Assembly: GCA_903873295.1 (NCBI GenBank)
Contig: CAIQNV010000030.1
Coordinates: 1-43,246, forward strand
Length of the DNA: 43,246 nucleotides
Direction: 5' to 3'
Source: an uncultured Elusimicrobia bacterium
GTDB taxonomy: Bacteria > Elusimicrobiota > Elusimicrobia > Elusimicrobiales > UBA9959
The first letter of the stretch is position 1. Every line of letters begins with the position of its first letter. A program made the translations under genes and the position numbers. The notes under the pieces were generated by a model that was not told the DNA's origin, searched no databases, and saw only the letters and a program-made list of their open reading frames with translations. Below are positions 26,195 through 33,796 of this stretch, piece after piece.

Positions 26195-26458
26195 TCAGAC
26201 CTTCCCCGCCACGAACGTTTCTACCAGCGAGGTTATCTTATTAACGCTGTCGAAAGCCTCCGGGGTAGCTTTATCGTCGGGGATCTGGATCTTGTACCTA
26301 TTCTCCAAAAAGCGCTTCAAAGACACCATAGAAAATGAATCCACGATCCCGCCGGATATCAGCGCGGTATCGCAATCGATCTCCTGGTCGTCGTCCTCAA
26401 GATATTCGGCTTTAACGTACTTCAAAACTGCCGCTCTAACTTCTTCAGTCGTTTCCAT
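26195..26458 (-). CDS. Acyl carrier protein
   Basis: 87 residues, acidic. Phosphopantetheine-attachment S41 in GGIVDSFSMVSL (DSF instead of the usual DSL), followed by the recognition helix KRFLENRYKIQIPDD. AAGGAG lies seven bases before the ATG at 26458; a longer frame to 26524 overlaps the synthetase gene and is not used. It lies between the acyl-CoA synthetase and the Kbl-type gene, so it is probably a dedicated carrier for this operon rather than the fatty-acid ACP. Confidence 0.9.
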   Translation of the reverse strand: METTEEVRAAVLKYVKAEYLEDDDQEIDCDTALISGGIVDSFSMVSLKRFLENRYKIQIPDDKATPEAFDSVNKITSLVETFVAGKV

Positions 26459-26478
26459 TTTTTTCTCCTTAAACCCTA

Positions 26479-28197
26479 TCAATCGTTCTCCAGCGTGGAG
26501 ATATCGCCGATCTCCTGCCCCCATTCCTTTGCCTTAAGGACGCGGCGCATGATCTTGCCGCTGCGTGTTTTAGGCAGCAGGGGCGTGAACTCTATCTCCT
26601 GCGGCATGGCCAGCGGCGAAAGCTTCTTACGGATGAAGTTCATGATCTCAAGGACCAGGTCGTCGCTCCCGGTGAAGCCGGGCTTGAGCGTCACGAAGGC
26701 TTTGACCACTTCCATATTTATCTCATCCGGTTTTGAAACCACGGCTGATTCCGCTACCGCCGGGTGCTCCAGCAGCGCCGACTCCACCTCGAAGGGGCTT
26801 ACCAAGTGCCCGGCCGTGTTGATTATATCGTCATCGCGCCCTACGAACCAGTAGTAACCGTCCATGTCGCGGGTAGCCCGGTCGCCGGTAAGGTACCAGC
26901 CGTTCCTGAACTTTTTCTTATAAGCCTCGTCGTTGTTCCAGTAGCTGCGCATCATGGCCGGCCAGCCGGGCTTTACTGCGATCAGGCCGATCTTCCCGGT
27001 TTCAGTGAAGGGCTCGAAGGTCTGCATGTCCAGCAGCGTCGCCGTTATGCCGGGGAAAGGCTTGCCCATGGACCCCGGCTTTATTTTCAAGCCGGGGTAA
27101 TTGGAGATCATTATGGAGCCGGTTTCCGTCTGCCAGTAGCTGTCGTGGAACGGCAGGCCGTACACCCGCTCGGACCACACCACGGCCTCGGAGTTCAAAG
27201 GTTCTCCGACGCTGGCCAGATGCCTGAGGCTGGAAAGGTCGTGCTTCTTTACTATTTCATCCCCGGCCTTCATCAGCGCCCGTATCGCCGTCGGCGCGGA
27301 ATACCACATCGTGACGCGGTGTTTCTGGATGAACTGGTACCAGCTCTCCGCCGTGAACCCCACGTCGAGCACGCACGAGGTCACGCCCAGGCTCCACGGG
27401 CCGATTATGCCGTAAGAAGTTCCGGTCACCCAGCCGGGGTCGGCCGTGCACCAGTAAATATCGTCGTCATGCAGGTCAAGCACCCACTTGGTGGTCAGGT
27501 ACTGGGAGATAAGCGAATAGTGAACGTGGTGGGCGCCCTTGGGCATCCCCGTGGTGCCCGAGGTATAGTGAAGCACCGAGGGCGACTCCGCCTTGGTCGC
27601 GGCGCACTTAAAATCCTCCACTGGGGCCGCGCTCGCCAGCGAGAACGCGACCTCGCGCTCCTGAAGCGGCTTTCTGCCGTCGTCGTCCACTACGATGATA
27701 TGTTTCAGGCAGGGAAGCTTCTCGCGCAGCTTACGCACCTTGCCGACATGCTTGCGCTGGGTGATGATGGCCGTAGTCTGCGCGTTCTCAAGCCTCACCA
27801 GCAGCGATTCGTCGCCGAAGGCCGAGAACAGGGGCTGGGCGACGGCGCCGGTCTTCAGGACGCCCAGGAAACCGAGGTACAATTCGGGGATCCGGTCAAG
27901 GAACAAACAGACCCTTTCCTCTTGTTTAATGCCCAGGCCCGTAAGGAAGGCCGCGATGGTATTTGACGCCAGGCGGAGGTCATTAAAGGTATAGCGCCTC
28001 TCCACGCCGCCCATCCCTTCCCAGATAAACGCCGTCTTGCCGGCCTTGCCCATATTACAGATCCGGTCCGTGCAGAACCAGGCGATATTAATATCGCCGC
28101 CCGGTTTATAGCCCAGTTCCACTTCGGCAAGAGCCCAGGGGGAACCCTTCACCCGCTCGTCGTAAGACCCTATATTCGGTTTGGTTATTGTTTCCAT
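26479..28197 (-). CDS. AMP-forming acetyl/acyl-CoA (or acyl-ACP) synthetase
   Basis: 572 residues, ANL superfamily. Core motifs: YTSGTTGMPKG (P-loop-like), YWQTETGS, GWYLTGDRA, and the C-terminal catalytic lysine region RSGKIMRRVL. Similar to acetyl-CoA synthetase but shorter (family about 650). Activates a carboxylic acid as acyl-AMP and transfers it to CoA, or to the neighbouring ACP. Its GGAGGG ribosome site lies within the end of acpS. The acid cannot be determined from sequence. Confidence 0.88.
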   Translation of the reverse strand: METITKPNIGSYDERVKGSPWALAEVELGYKPGGDINIAWFCTDRICNMGKAGKTAFIWEGMGGVERRYTFNDLRLASNTIAAFLTGLGIKQEERVCLFLDRIPELYLGFLGVLKTGAVAQPLFSAFGDESLLVRLENAQTTAIITQRKHVGKVRKLREKLPCLKHIIVVDDDGRKPLQEREVAFSLASAAPVEDFKCAATKAESPSVLHYTSGTTGMPKGAHHVHYSLISQYLTTKWVLDLHDDDIYWCTADPGWVTGTSYGIIGPWSLGVTSCVLDVGFTAESWYQFIQKHRVTMWYSAPTAIRALMKAGDEIVKKHDLSSLRHLASVGEPLNSEAVVWSERVYGLPFHDSYWQTETGSIMISNYPGLKIKPGSMGKPFPGITATLLDMQTFEPFTETGKIGLIAVKPGWPAMMRSYWNNDEAYKKKFRNGWYLTGDRATRDMDGYYWFVGRDDDIINTAGHLVSPFEVESALLEHPAVAESAVVSKPDEINMEVVKAFVTLKPGFTGSDDLVLEIMNFIRKKLSPLAMPQEIEFTPLLPKTRSGKIMRRVLKAKEWGQEIGDISTLEND

Positions 28198-28198
28198 C

Positions 28199-28573
28199 TT
28201 ATCCCTCCAGGATAACTACGGCGCTTGAATAGTCTTTAATGTGCGTCAGCGAAACATGAATGCCGCGGATCTTGTACTTCCGGCAAAGGGCCTTCGTCCT
28301 GCCCCGCAGGACGATCCCGGGCTTTCCCAGGACGTTATTGAGAATCTCAACTTCATGGAAAGCAAGACCACCGCGATAACCGGTCCCCAGGGCTTTAAAG
28401 AACGCCTCCTTGGCCGCGAACCGGGCCGCGTAATTTCTGGCTCTGCCGCGTTTAGGCTCGCAGTACGCGATTTCCCCGGCCGAAAAATATCTCTCTTTGA
28501 ACCCTTTGGACCCGGCTATTTCTTTGGCCACGCGGGAAACTTCGATCGTGTCAATTCCTATGCCTGAAATCAT
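28199..28573 (-). CDS. acpS: Holo-acyl-carrier-protein synthase
   Basis: 124 residues. AcpS motifs GIGIDTIEVSR (metal Asp8) and RFAAKEAFFKALGTG (catalytic Glu), ending VSLTHIKDYS. Transfers 4'-phosphopantetheine from CoA to the ACP serine; being first in the operon with the ACP suggests it loads that carrier. The ATG at 28573 is used: the family starts at MISGIGID. TATATT lies nine bases before it and no ribosome site is seen. Confidence 0.93.
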   Translation of the reverse strand: MISGIGIDTIEVSRVAKEIAGSKGFKERYFSAGEIAYCEPKRGRARNYAARFAAKEAFFKALGTGYRGGLAFHEVEILNNVLGKPGIVLRGRTKALCRKYKIRGIHVSLTHIKDYSSAVVILEG

Positions 28574-28644
28574 ACAGCATAAAATATACACTATTTAACA
28601 AAAGACTGGCAAGACGGGGTAACTACGCTGAAAACACGCGGCCT

Positions 28645-29739
28645 CTACTGCGTCAGAAAAAGGTCTTTGGTAACGGTGTAGCGCCCGGAAAGCCAGTCTA
28701 TCACTTCGCGCGCGGCCTGGGCGGTATCGTTCTCATGCGACTCAAGGAAAGAGGCGTAGTCGTCCTTCAAAGCCCCTTTCTCCTCGTCGGTAAGCGCGTC
28801 CAGCCCCTTATCGGCGAAGGCCGGAAGGTCCCTTTCCAGCAGCAGTGCCATATCATGGCAGGTGACCATGCCGGCGGCCTTTTTAAAGGCCTTGTCGGGA
28901 TTATAGGCGGGGCCCTTCTCGAAGCCCGCCTTGAGGGTAAGCAGGACTATCTTTGAGAGGGCGGCTTGGTTCATCGGGTTCACGGCGTGGGCCGACAGAC
29001 AGCTCCCCATCCCGGCGGGGCGGCCGGCGGCAGGCCGCAGGTGCAGGAACTTGCACATGCGCGGCCCGTCGTTAACCGGGTAATTGTCCCACAGGAACGG
29101 CTTGCGGCCCAGCTTTTCGGCTGTCGCGTTCAGGTGCTCGGGCGTGTAAGACTTCGAGCAGACCAGTTCGCCGGTCCAGAACATGCTCACTTTTTTATCC
29201 AGCTCTTTGCCGAGCTTTTCGAAATAGCCCGCAGGCATTTTACCGAAAAGTTTTTCCAGCACCGGGTCCAGGGAATAGTAGGTGGGGCAGAAGACGAACT
29301 GCTTCGCGTTGGAGCGCGCGGCTATCCAGTTCACTATCTCTAGCTGCCGTCCGGCGAGGTCCGGCAGGTCGCCCTTCATATCGTCCATCAGTATGCCCAG
29401 CTTGTCCACGCCTATGCGGTTAAACACGTCCAGGCGGTGCTGCAGCAGCCTTTTCACCTCGAGGTCGAACTCGGAGAGGTAGATCTCGTAGGGGCTGAAG
29501 CCCACGCCGAATTCCAGGCCCGCGGAATGGCACTGCCCGGCAAGCTTCGCCAGCTTCTCCTCCAGGACCTTCGGGAAAGGTTCGCGCCATTTCTTGCGCA
29601 GATAACCGTCGGCCTTGGGCGCGTAGATGTAAAAAGAAAAGCCGTGTTTTTTAAGGAAGCCGGCATAGTCGGCCCGCTCGCCCCAGCTCCACGCCTCGCC
29701 GTAAAAGCCCTCTATAACTCCCAATTGAGTGTTCATCAT
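28645..29739 (-). CDS. GH84-like beta-N-acetylglucosaminidase
   Basis: 364 residues without signal peptide, so apparently cytoplasmic. GH84 N-terminal GVIEGFYGEAW, YIYAPKADGYLRKKWREPF, catalytic Asp pair D119-D120 in GILMDDMKGD, FWTGELVCS and WDNYPVND, all typical of the O-GlcNAcase/NagJ catalytic domain. Hydrolyses terminal beta-GlcNAc by substrate assistance. It starts 11 bases after the TPR-protein stop. Substrate may be recycled cell-wall sugar or a GlcNAc-modified protein; unknown. Confidence 0.88.
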   Translation of the reverse strand: MMNTQLGVIEGFYGEAWSWGERADYAGFLKKHGFSFYIYAPKADGYLRKKWREPFPKVLEEKLAKLAGQCHSAGLEFGVGFSPYEIYLSEFDLEVKRLLQHRLDVFNRIGVDKLGILMDDMKGDLPDLAGRQLEIVNWIAARSNAKQFVFCPTYYSLDPVLEKLFGKMPAGYFEKLGKELDKKVSMFWTGELVCSKSYTPEHLNATAEKLGRKPFLWDNYPVNDGPRMCKFLHLRPAAGRPAGMGSCLSAHAVNPMNQAALSKIVLLTLKAGFEKGPAYNPDKAFKKAAGMVTCHDMALLLERDLPAFADKGLDALTDEEKGALKDDYASFLESHENDTAQAAREVIDWLSGRYTVTKDLFLTQ

Positions 29740-29750
29740 TTTCCCCTTGT

Positions 29751-31064
29751 TCAGGACTTCCCGGAAACAATGGCGGACACGCGCTTCTCCGCTTTCTTAG
29801 ACAGGGGGTCGTCCGGGTACTTCTCCATGACTTTCTGGTAATACTCCCTGGCTTTTTCCGTATCTTTCGCCTTGTCATAAACCTCACCGGCGGCATAGAG
29901 CGCCTTAGGGGCCTGCGGGTCAGTCTCATATTCCGCCACTATCCTGTCGTACATTTTAACTTCGTCTTCGCCGGCCTTCATGTCCTTCCTGTAGATTTCC
30001 GCCGCAAGCAGCAGGGCCGCTATCGCTCTTTCGCCTTTATATTTGTCGGCCAGCCTGTTGAGCACAGCAACGGCCTCCGGGAACTTATTGAGCTCGGAAC
30101 GCAGCACGCGCGCCTCGGCTTTGTATGAATTATAGGTCTCTTCCCGGTCCGGATAAAGCTCGATTATTTTTTCATAGATCTCTACCGCGAGGTCGTACTT
30201 TTTCTGCCTTTCCGCAAGCGCGGGGAGGCGGCTGTAGGCGGTCCAGGCCTCGTCGGTACCCGGGAATGAGGCCGCGATGGCCTGATACACTTCTATAGCT
30301 TTGTCAAATTCCTTAAGGTTGTCCGCGAGCACGCCGCCCAGGGACCGCTTGGCGCGGGCCAGCAGCGGGCTTAACGGGTGGAGCTGTATCATTTTTTCAT
30401 AGGCGAGCTTGGAGGAAAGATATTCGCCGTTCTTCTGGTGGAGGTCCGCCAGCGCCAGACGCAGGGAATCGTTTTTAGCGTAATTGGGGAACCTGTTGAA
30501 GAAATCGCGGAATTCCGCGGTCAGAGGGTCATAATAAGCTTCACCGGCAGAAACGGATAGTTTTTCCAGCAGGGCGGAGATATTGAAGTCAACGGCGGTC
30601 TTTCCCGGAGCCGGAGACGCCTCCTCAAGGGCCGGCCGCGTTTTTTTATCGGCCTTCTTCGCCAGCGTATCGGTGAACAGCTTCCGGGCGCCTTCCGCCG
30701 AAGCAGCCTGCGGATAGGCTTGAAAATGCTTAAGCAGATCGATCAATGCGGACTTATAATCGCCGAGTTTAAGGTGGAGATTGGCCTTGAGCAGCTGGGC
30801 TTCGCCGGAATTTGGATTTTCAGGGTTGCGGGCCAGCCAGTCTTCCAACTGCGGCAGCGCAAGTTCCAGCACGTCCTTTTCCTTATACTGCCCGGCCGCC
30901 TTAAGAAAGTCCCATTCCGCTTCTACGACCCCGCTCACGGGGGGCAGCGGCGCCGCCGCCTGGGGCGCGATGGCCTGAGGAGCGACAAGCTTTTGTGCGG
31001 CTGACGGGAGGGCGCAGGCCAGCGCCAAAATTGCCGTCAAGACCGCGGGATTCAGTTTAGTCAT
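29751..31064 (-). CDS. Periplasmic TPR protein (YbgF/BamD-like repeats)
   Basis: 437 residues with a Sec signal peptide ending ALPSAAQ. A low-complexity Ala/Pro/Gln linker (25-45) is followed by several tetratricopeptide repeats, best seen as AREYYQKVMEKYPDDP, AIEVYQAIAASFPGTDEAW, AVEIYEKIIELYPDREE and KMIQLHPLSPLLARAKRSLG. A scaffold role in envelope assembly is typical of such proteins; no enzymatic domain. It lies 20 bases downstream of the small BMC-locus gene. Confidence 0.82.
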   Translation of the reverse strand: MTKLNPAVLTAILALACALPSAAQKLVAPQAIAPQAAAPLPPVSGVVEAEWDFLKAAGQYKEKDVLELALPQLEDWLARNPENPNSGEAQLLKANLHLKLGDYKSALIDLLKHFQAYPQAASAEGARKLFTDTLAKKADKKTRPALEEASPAPGKTAVDFNISALLEKLSVSAGEAYYDPLTAEFRDFFNRFPNYAKNDSLRLALADLHQKNGEYLSSKLAYEKMIQLHPLSPLLARAKRSLGGVLADNLKEFDKAIEVYQAIAASFPGTDEAWTAYSRLPALAERQKKYDLAVEIYEKIIELYPDREETYNSYKAEARVLRSELNKFPEAVAVLNRLADKYKGERAIAALLLAAEIYRKDMKAGEDEVKMYDRIVAEYETDPQAPKALYAAGEVYDKAKDTEKAREYYQKVMEKYPDDPLSKKAEKRVSAIVSGKS

Positions 31065-31083
31065 ATCAAGTTCTCCAGTATGT

Positions 31084-31332
31084 TCATATTAAACCGCGCA
31101 AAACCTTTATACCGTTATAGTCCAGCCAGTCCAGCGAAAGAGGGCTAATGATAGAGTTTGCCGGAACCTGAACGGTTTTAGCGCCGGGCTTATAGATCCG
31201 GCGAAGTTCCCAGTCGCTGATGAAGACTTTTTTTTTATTTTCCGGAACCTTTTTCACAACAGGCGCCGCCCTCCCCGCTTCGCGGGAGAGGTGCTGAACA
31301 ATAAGATCTTCGACGGCGCCTTTGGTAAACAT
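31084..31332 (-). CDS. Small microcompartment-associated protein with EutT-like motif
   Basis: 82 residues. The N-terminal ~20 residues (GAVEDLIVQHLSREAGRA) form an amphipathic helix like BMC encapsulation peptides and are followed by a short linker. The rest (ISDWELRRIYKPGAKTV, then VPANSIISPLSLDWLDYNGI) resembles the short segment often found at the start of EutT-type and related BMC proteins (pattern LTPSAxDxLxxxxIxI). No cobalamin adenosyltransferase domain follows, so it is a free-standing module. It is last of the BMC genes. Function unknown; a cargo adaptor is possible. Confidence 0.6.
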   Translation of the reverse strand: MFTKGAVEDLIVQHLSREAGRAAPVVKKVPENKKKVFISDWELRRIYKPGAKTVQVPANSIISPLSLDWLDYNGIKVLRGLI

Positions 31333-31344
31333 ATAAGAACCAGA

Positions 31345-31419
31345 CAGCCAGGCTGCATAGCGGCTGGACAGCCTTAAGGCAGACTGCCTTAAAAAAGCTG
31401 CCTGGCGGTCCAGCTGTCC
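31345..31419. repeat. Structured spacer with alternative hairpins
   Basis: A perfect small hairpin (31376-31381 with 31385-31390) sits between GGACAGC (31366-31372) and GCTGTCC (31413-31419). CCAGGC (31349-31354) can instead pair with GCCTGG (31399-31404), which would break that nesting. It lies between the first BMC-H gene and the small downstream gene and may be a processing or attenuation element. Confidence 0.45.
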
Positions 31420-31426
31420 TGCAGTT

Positions 31427-31723
31427 TTAGCTGACCTTCACCGAGATCTTCGCCAGATATTTATCCAGATCGTCCGAGGGGCGCGGGATCACGTGCATCC
31501 CGACGAGCTCACCGGCCTTCTGGGCGGCGGCGGCTCCGGCTTCCACGGCGGCGCGCACAGCGCCGACCTCACCCGAACACAGCGTGGTAACGTAGCCCGA
31601 GCCTATCTTCTCGTAGCCGAGCAGGCGCACTTTGGCGGCCTTGCTCATGGCGTCAGAGGCCTCTATCATGCCTATGAAACCCTTTGTCTCTATCATGCCC
31701 AACGCTTCTTTTGGTTCTGACAT
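31427..31723 (-). CDS. BMC-H shell protein (hexamer, PduA/EutM type) 1
   Basis: 98 residues, one BMC domain: [65 protein letters not shown]. Forms the flat hexameric tiles of the microcompartment facet. Pore residues lie in the KIGSG loop. Strong GGAGC-type ribosome site. About 55-60% similar by eye to the second BMC-H at 36204-36488. Confidence 0.96.
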   Translation of the reverse strand: MSEPKEALGMIETKGFIGMIEASDAMSKAAKVRLLGYEKIGSGYVTTLCSGEVGAVRAAVEAGAAAAQKAGELVGMHVIPRPSDDLDKYLAKISVKVS

Positions 31724-31747
31724 ATTCGCTCCTTAAGTTACCGCAAA

Positions 31748-32743
31748 TTAGTACTGCCCTTTGGCGGCTTCGCCGCCGGAAACTATGGCTATGCTGGCGC
31801 TCGTCCCCAGCCTGTTCGCGCCGGCCTTTATCATCGCCGCGGCCACCTCGGCGTTCTTGATGCCGCCGGAAGCCTTCACGCCCATCTCGGGACCCACGGT
31901 CTCGCGCATCAGGGCGATATCCTCGGGGGTCGCGCCGCCGGAACCGAAGCCGGTAGAGGTCTTCACGAAGTCGGCCTGGGCCTGCTTGGCCATTTTGCAG
32001 GCGCGGATCTTCTCGTCTCTGGTCAAATACGAAGTCTCGAGTATCACCTTCAGGCATTTGCCGCGGGTAGCATCGCGCACGGCCTTTATATCGTCCTGCA
32101 CCATTTGGTCGTTGCCGGATTTAAGCGCGCCGATATTGATGACCATGTCTATCTCGTCGGCGCCGTTGGCTATGGCGTCGCGGGCTTCTATGGCCTTAAC
32201 CGTAGGGGTGGTAGAGCCCAGCGGGAAACCTATGACGGTGCAGACCATCACGCCCGAGCCGCGCAGCAGGCGGGCGGACATCGCAACATAGCCGGGGTTC
32301 ACGCAGACCGAGGCGAAGCGGTATTTACGGGCTTCCTCGCAGAGCTTGCCTATTTCCTCCTGCGTGGCGTTAGCCTTGAGCAGGGTATGGTCTATCATGC
32401 CCGCGATAGACTTGCTGGCCTCGTTGGGATTACAAAAGGTGACGCGGTCTACGCTGGCTTTTACCTGCTGCGCGGTATAGTTGGTCAGCGGGTTGCAGCT
32501 CTGGCAGGAGGAGCTGCAGGTATTTTCCTCCAGGCGGCACTCGCCCTGGCCGGAGCAGGCCTTGGACGGAGAGGCCGGGGGCTTGTTAGTCCCGGCGGGG
32601 TTGACCAGCGGATGCTGGAAAATTTTTCCGCCGGAGCCGATGGAAACGGAATCCCCGAGCGTCTGCCTGGGGTAAGAGGGGTTTTTCTCCTTCAGGATCC
32701 TGGCCACTTCGGCGGCTATTTTCTTTATATCTTCGTCGTTCAT
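31748..32743 (-). CDS. deoC: Deoxyribose-phosphate aldolase with targeting peptide and Cys-rich linker
   Basis: 331 residues, ~100 longer than ordinary DeoC. Residues 1-18 ([17 protein letters not shown]) are an amphipathic encapsulation peptide. A linker to ~100 carries C63, C69, C76, C80 and C83. The aldolase TIM barrel starts at [15 protein letters not shown]; Asp in [10 protein letters not shown], Schiff-base Lys261 in FVKTSTGFG and Lys290 in VKASGGIK are present. Splits 2-deoxyribose-5-phosphate into acetaldehyde and glyceraldehyde-3-phosphate, producing the volatile aldehyde inside the shell. Signature enzyme of SPU-type BMC loci. Overlaps the next BMC-P gene by 4 bases. The Cys cluster could bind metal, an Fe-S cluster, or form disulfides. 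Confidence 0.95.
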   Translation of the reverse strand: MNDEDIKKIAAEVARILKEKNPSYPRQTLGDSVSIGSGGKIFQHPLVNPAGTNKPPASPSKACSGQGECRLEENTCSSSCQSCNPLTNYTAQQVKASVDRVTFCNPNEASKSIAGMIDHTLLKANATQEEIGKLCEEARKYRFASVCVNPGYVAMSARLLRGSGVMVCTVIGFPLGSTTPTVKAIEARDAIANGADEIDMVINIGALKSGNDQMVQDDIKAVRDATRGKCLKVILETSYLTRDEKIRACKMAKQAQADFVKTSTGFGSGGATPEDIALMRETVGPEMGVKASGGIKNAEVAAAMIKAGANRLGTSASIAIVSGGEAAKGQY

Positions 32744-33033
32744 ATCTTTTCCTTTCCTGTAATGTGGACCGTGTCCACTATCCCGGCGATAACGGTACGC
32801 ACCGGCGCCTTGGGATTCTTTAAAATTTTCCTGGCCGAACCGCCCTCATCCACTATCAGCACGGTGTCGCCGACCCCGGCGCCCTGGTTCCCGTCGAGGG
32901 CAAGGGTAGCCTCTCCTGCCGGTTTATTGCCGTCCATCGGGTCGACGGCTTTCACCAGCAGCATTGTCGCGCCCTTAAGGCCCGGATGCTTGCGGGTAGC
33001 CCACACATTGCCGATAACTTTAGCTATGAACAT
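32740..33033 (-). CDS. BMC-P vertex protein (EutN/CcmL type) 1
   Basis: 97 residues: [45 protein letters not shown]. Forms the pentamers that cap shell vertices. First of two adjacent BMC-P genes, 4 bases apart from the next. Confidence 0.95.
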   Translation of the reverse strand: MFIAKVIGNVWATRKHPGLKGATMLLVKAVDPMDGNKPAGEATLALDGNQGAGVGDTVLIVDEGGSARKILKNPKAPVRTVIAGIVDTVHITGKEKI

Positions 33034-33037
33034 ATAT

Positions 33038-33334
33038 TTAATTAAATTTCTTTCCGTCGATGATACCTACTATCGCGGCGTCAACCGGGGGAGGGACAGC
33101 GCCGACGACCGTCTCCCCCTCCCAGCCTTCAAAGGCCAGAATAGCTTCTCTTGAGGCCACAAAAAAAACCGTCTCCCCGGCTCCGGCGCCCACGGTATCC
33201 CCGGCCACAAGCGGGTCGCCCGTCGGCTTGTCCGTCTCCCAGTCCAGAGGCTGTATCAGGAGCAGGGTCTTAGACTCCATGCCGCAGCATTGGCGTGAGC
33301 AGAAGACCCGTCCTATCACCTTTGCCTGTTTCAT
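33038..33334 (-). CDS. BMC-P vertex protein 2, Cys-rich
   Basis: 98 residues: AKVIGRVFCSRQCCGME at the N-terminus, VGAGAGETVFFVASREA and AIVGIIDG at the C-terminus. EutN/CcmL family. Three cysteines (C12, C16, C17) sit where the paralogues have none or one. Six bases after rpiB. Confidence 0.93.
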   Translation of the reverse strand: MKQAKVIGRVFCSRQCCGMESKTLLLIQPLDWETDKPTGDPLVAGDTVGAGAGETVFFVASREAILAFEGWEGETVVGAVPPPVDAAIVGIIDGKKFN

Positions 33335-33340
33335 TTTATT

Positions 33341-33787
33341 TCAGCAGCAGCGCTGCTCTATCGCCGTTATTTTGTCCAGGCGCTTCTGGTACTTGCCGCC
33401 TTCAAAAGGGGTGCTAAGCCAGACCTTCACCATCTCCTGGAGGGCCAGTTCGCCGTGCGTCTTGCCGCCGAGACACAGCACATTGCAGTCCTCATGGGCC
33501 GCCGCGAAGCGGGCCGAGATAATATCGTAGGCGGCCACCGCCCGTATACCGTGCACTTTATTGGCGGCCAGCGGCATGGCGCCGTTGAACCCGTCCACCA
33601 GCACGGCGCGGTCGAACTCTTTTTTGCGCACGGCCTCGCTGACCAGCAGAGCGATATCAGGGAAGTCGACCGGCTCGGTAGAGTAGCAGCCGAAATCCAT
33701 AACCTCGTGGCCGAGGCCCTGCAGGAACTTCTTCAGCTTTTCTTTCGCTTCAAAGCCCGCGTGGTCGGCGCCTATGACAAGTTTCAT
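33341..33787 (-). CDS. rpiB: RpiB/LacAB-family sugar-phosphate isomerase homologue, altered active site
   Basis: 148 residues. Family fold is clear: VIGADHAGFEAKEKLK (His9), DFGCYSTEPVDFPD, LAANKVHGIRAV, FAAAHEDCNVLCLGGK. In canonical RpiB the catalytic Cys65 lies in CGTGIG, the anion-hole loop. Here that stretch is VDGFNGA, so Cys65 is Asp and the glycine loop is changed. Mycobacterial RpiB has a Glu in place of the Cys but keeps GSGNG. It may still isomerise ribose/ribulose-5-phosphate or may act on another pentose phosphate. RpiB homologues are standard members of SPU BMC loci. Confidence 0.85.
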   Translation of the reverse strand: MKLVIGADHAGFEAKEKLKKFLQGLGHEVMDFGCYSTEPVDFPDIALLVSEAVRKKEFDRAVLVDGFNGAMPLAANKVHGIRAVAAYDIISARFAAAHEDCNVLCLGGKTHGELALQEMVKVWLSTPFEGGKYQKRLDKITAIEQRCC

Positions 33788-33796
33788 GAAAAGCTC

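Noticed and set aside
32488-32530. CSSSCQSC in DeoC matches the radical-SAM spacing C-x3-C-x2-C
   Set aside because: It sits in a short linker before a DeoC barrel, with none of the other radical-SAM features; the match is taken as chance, though metal binding stays possible.
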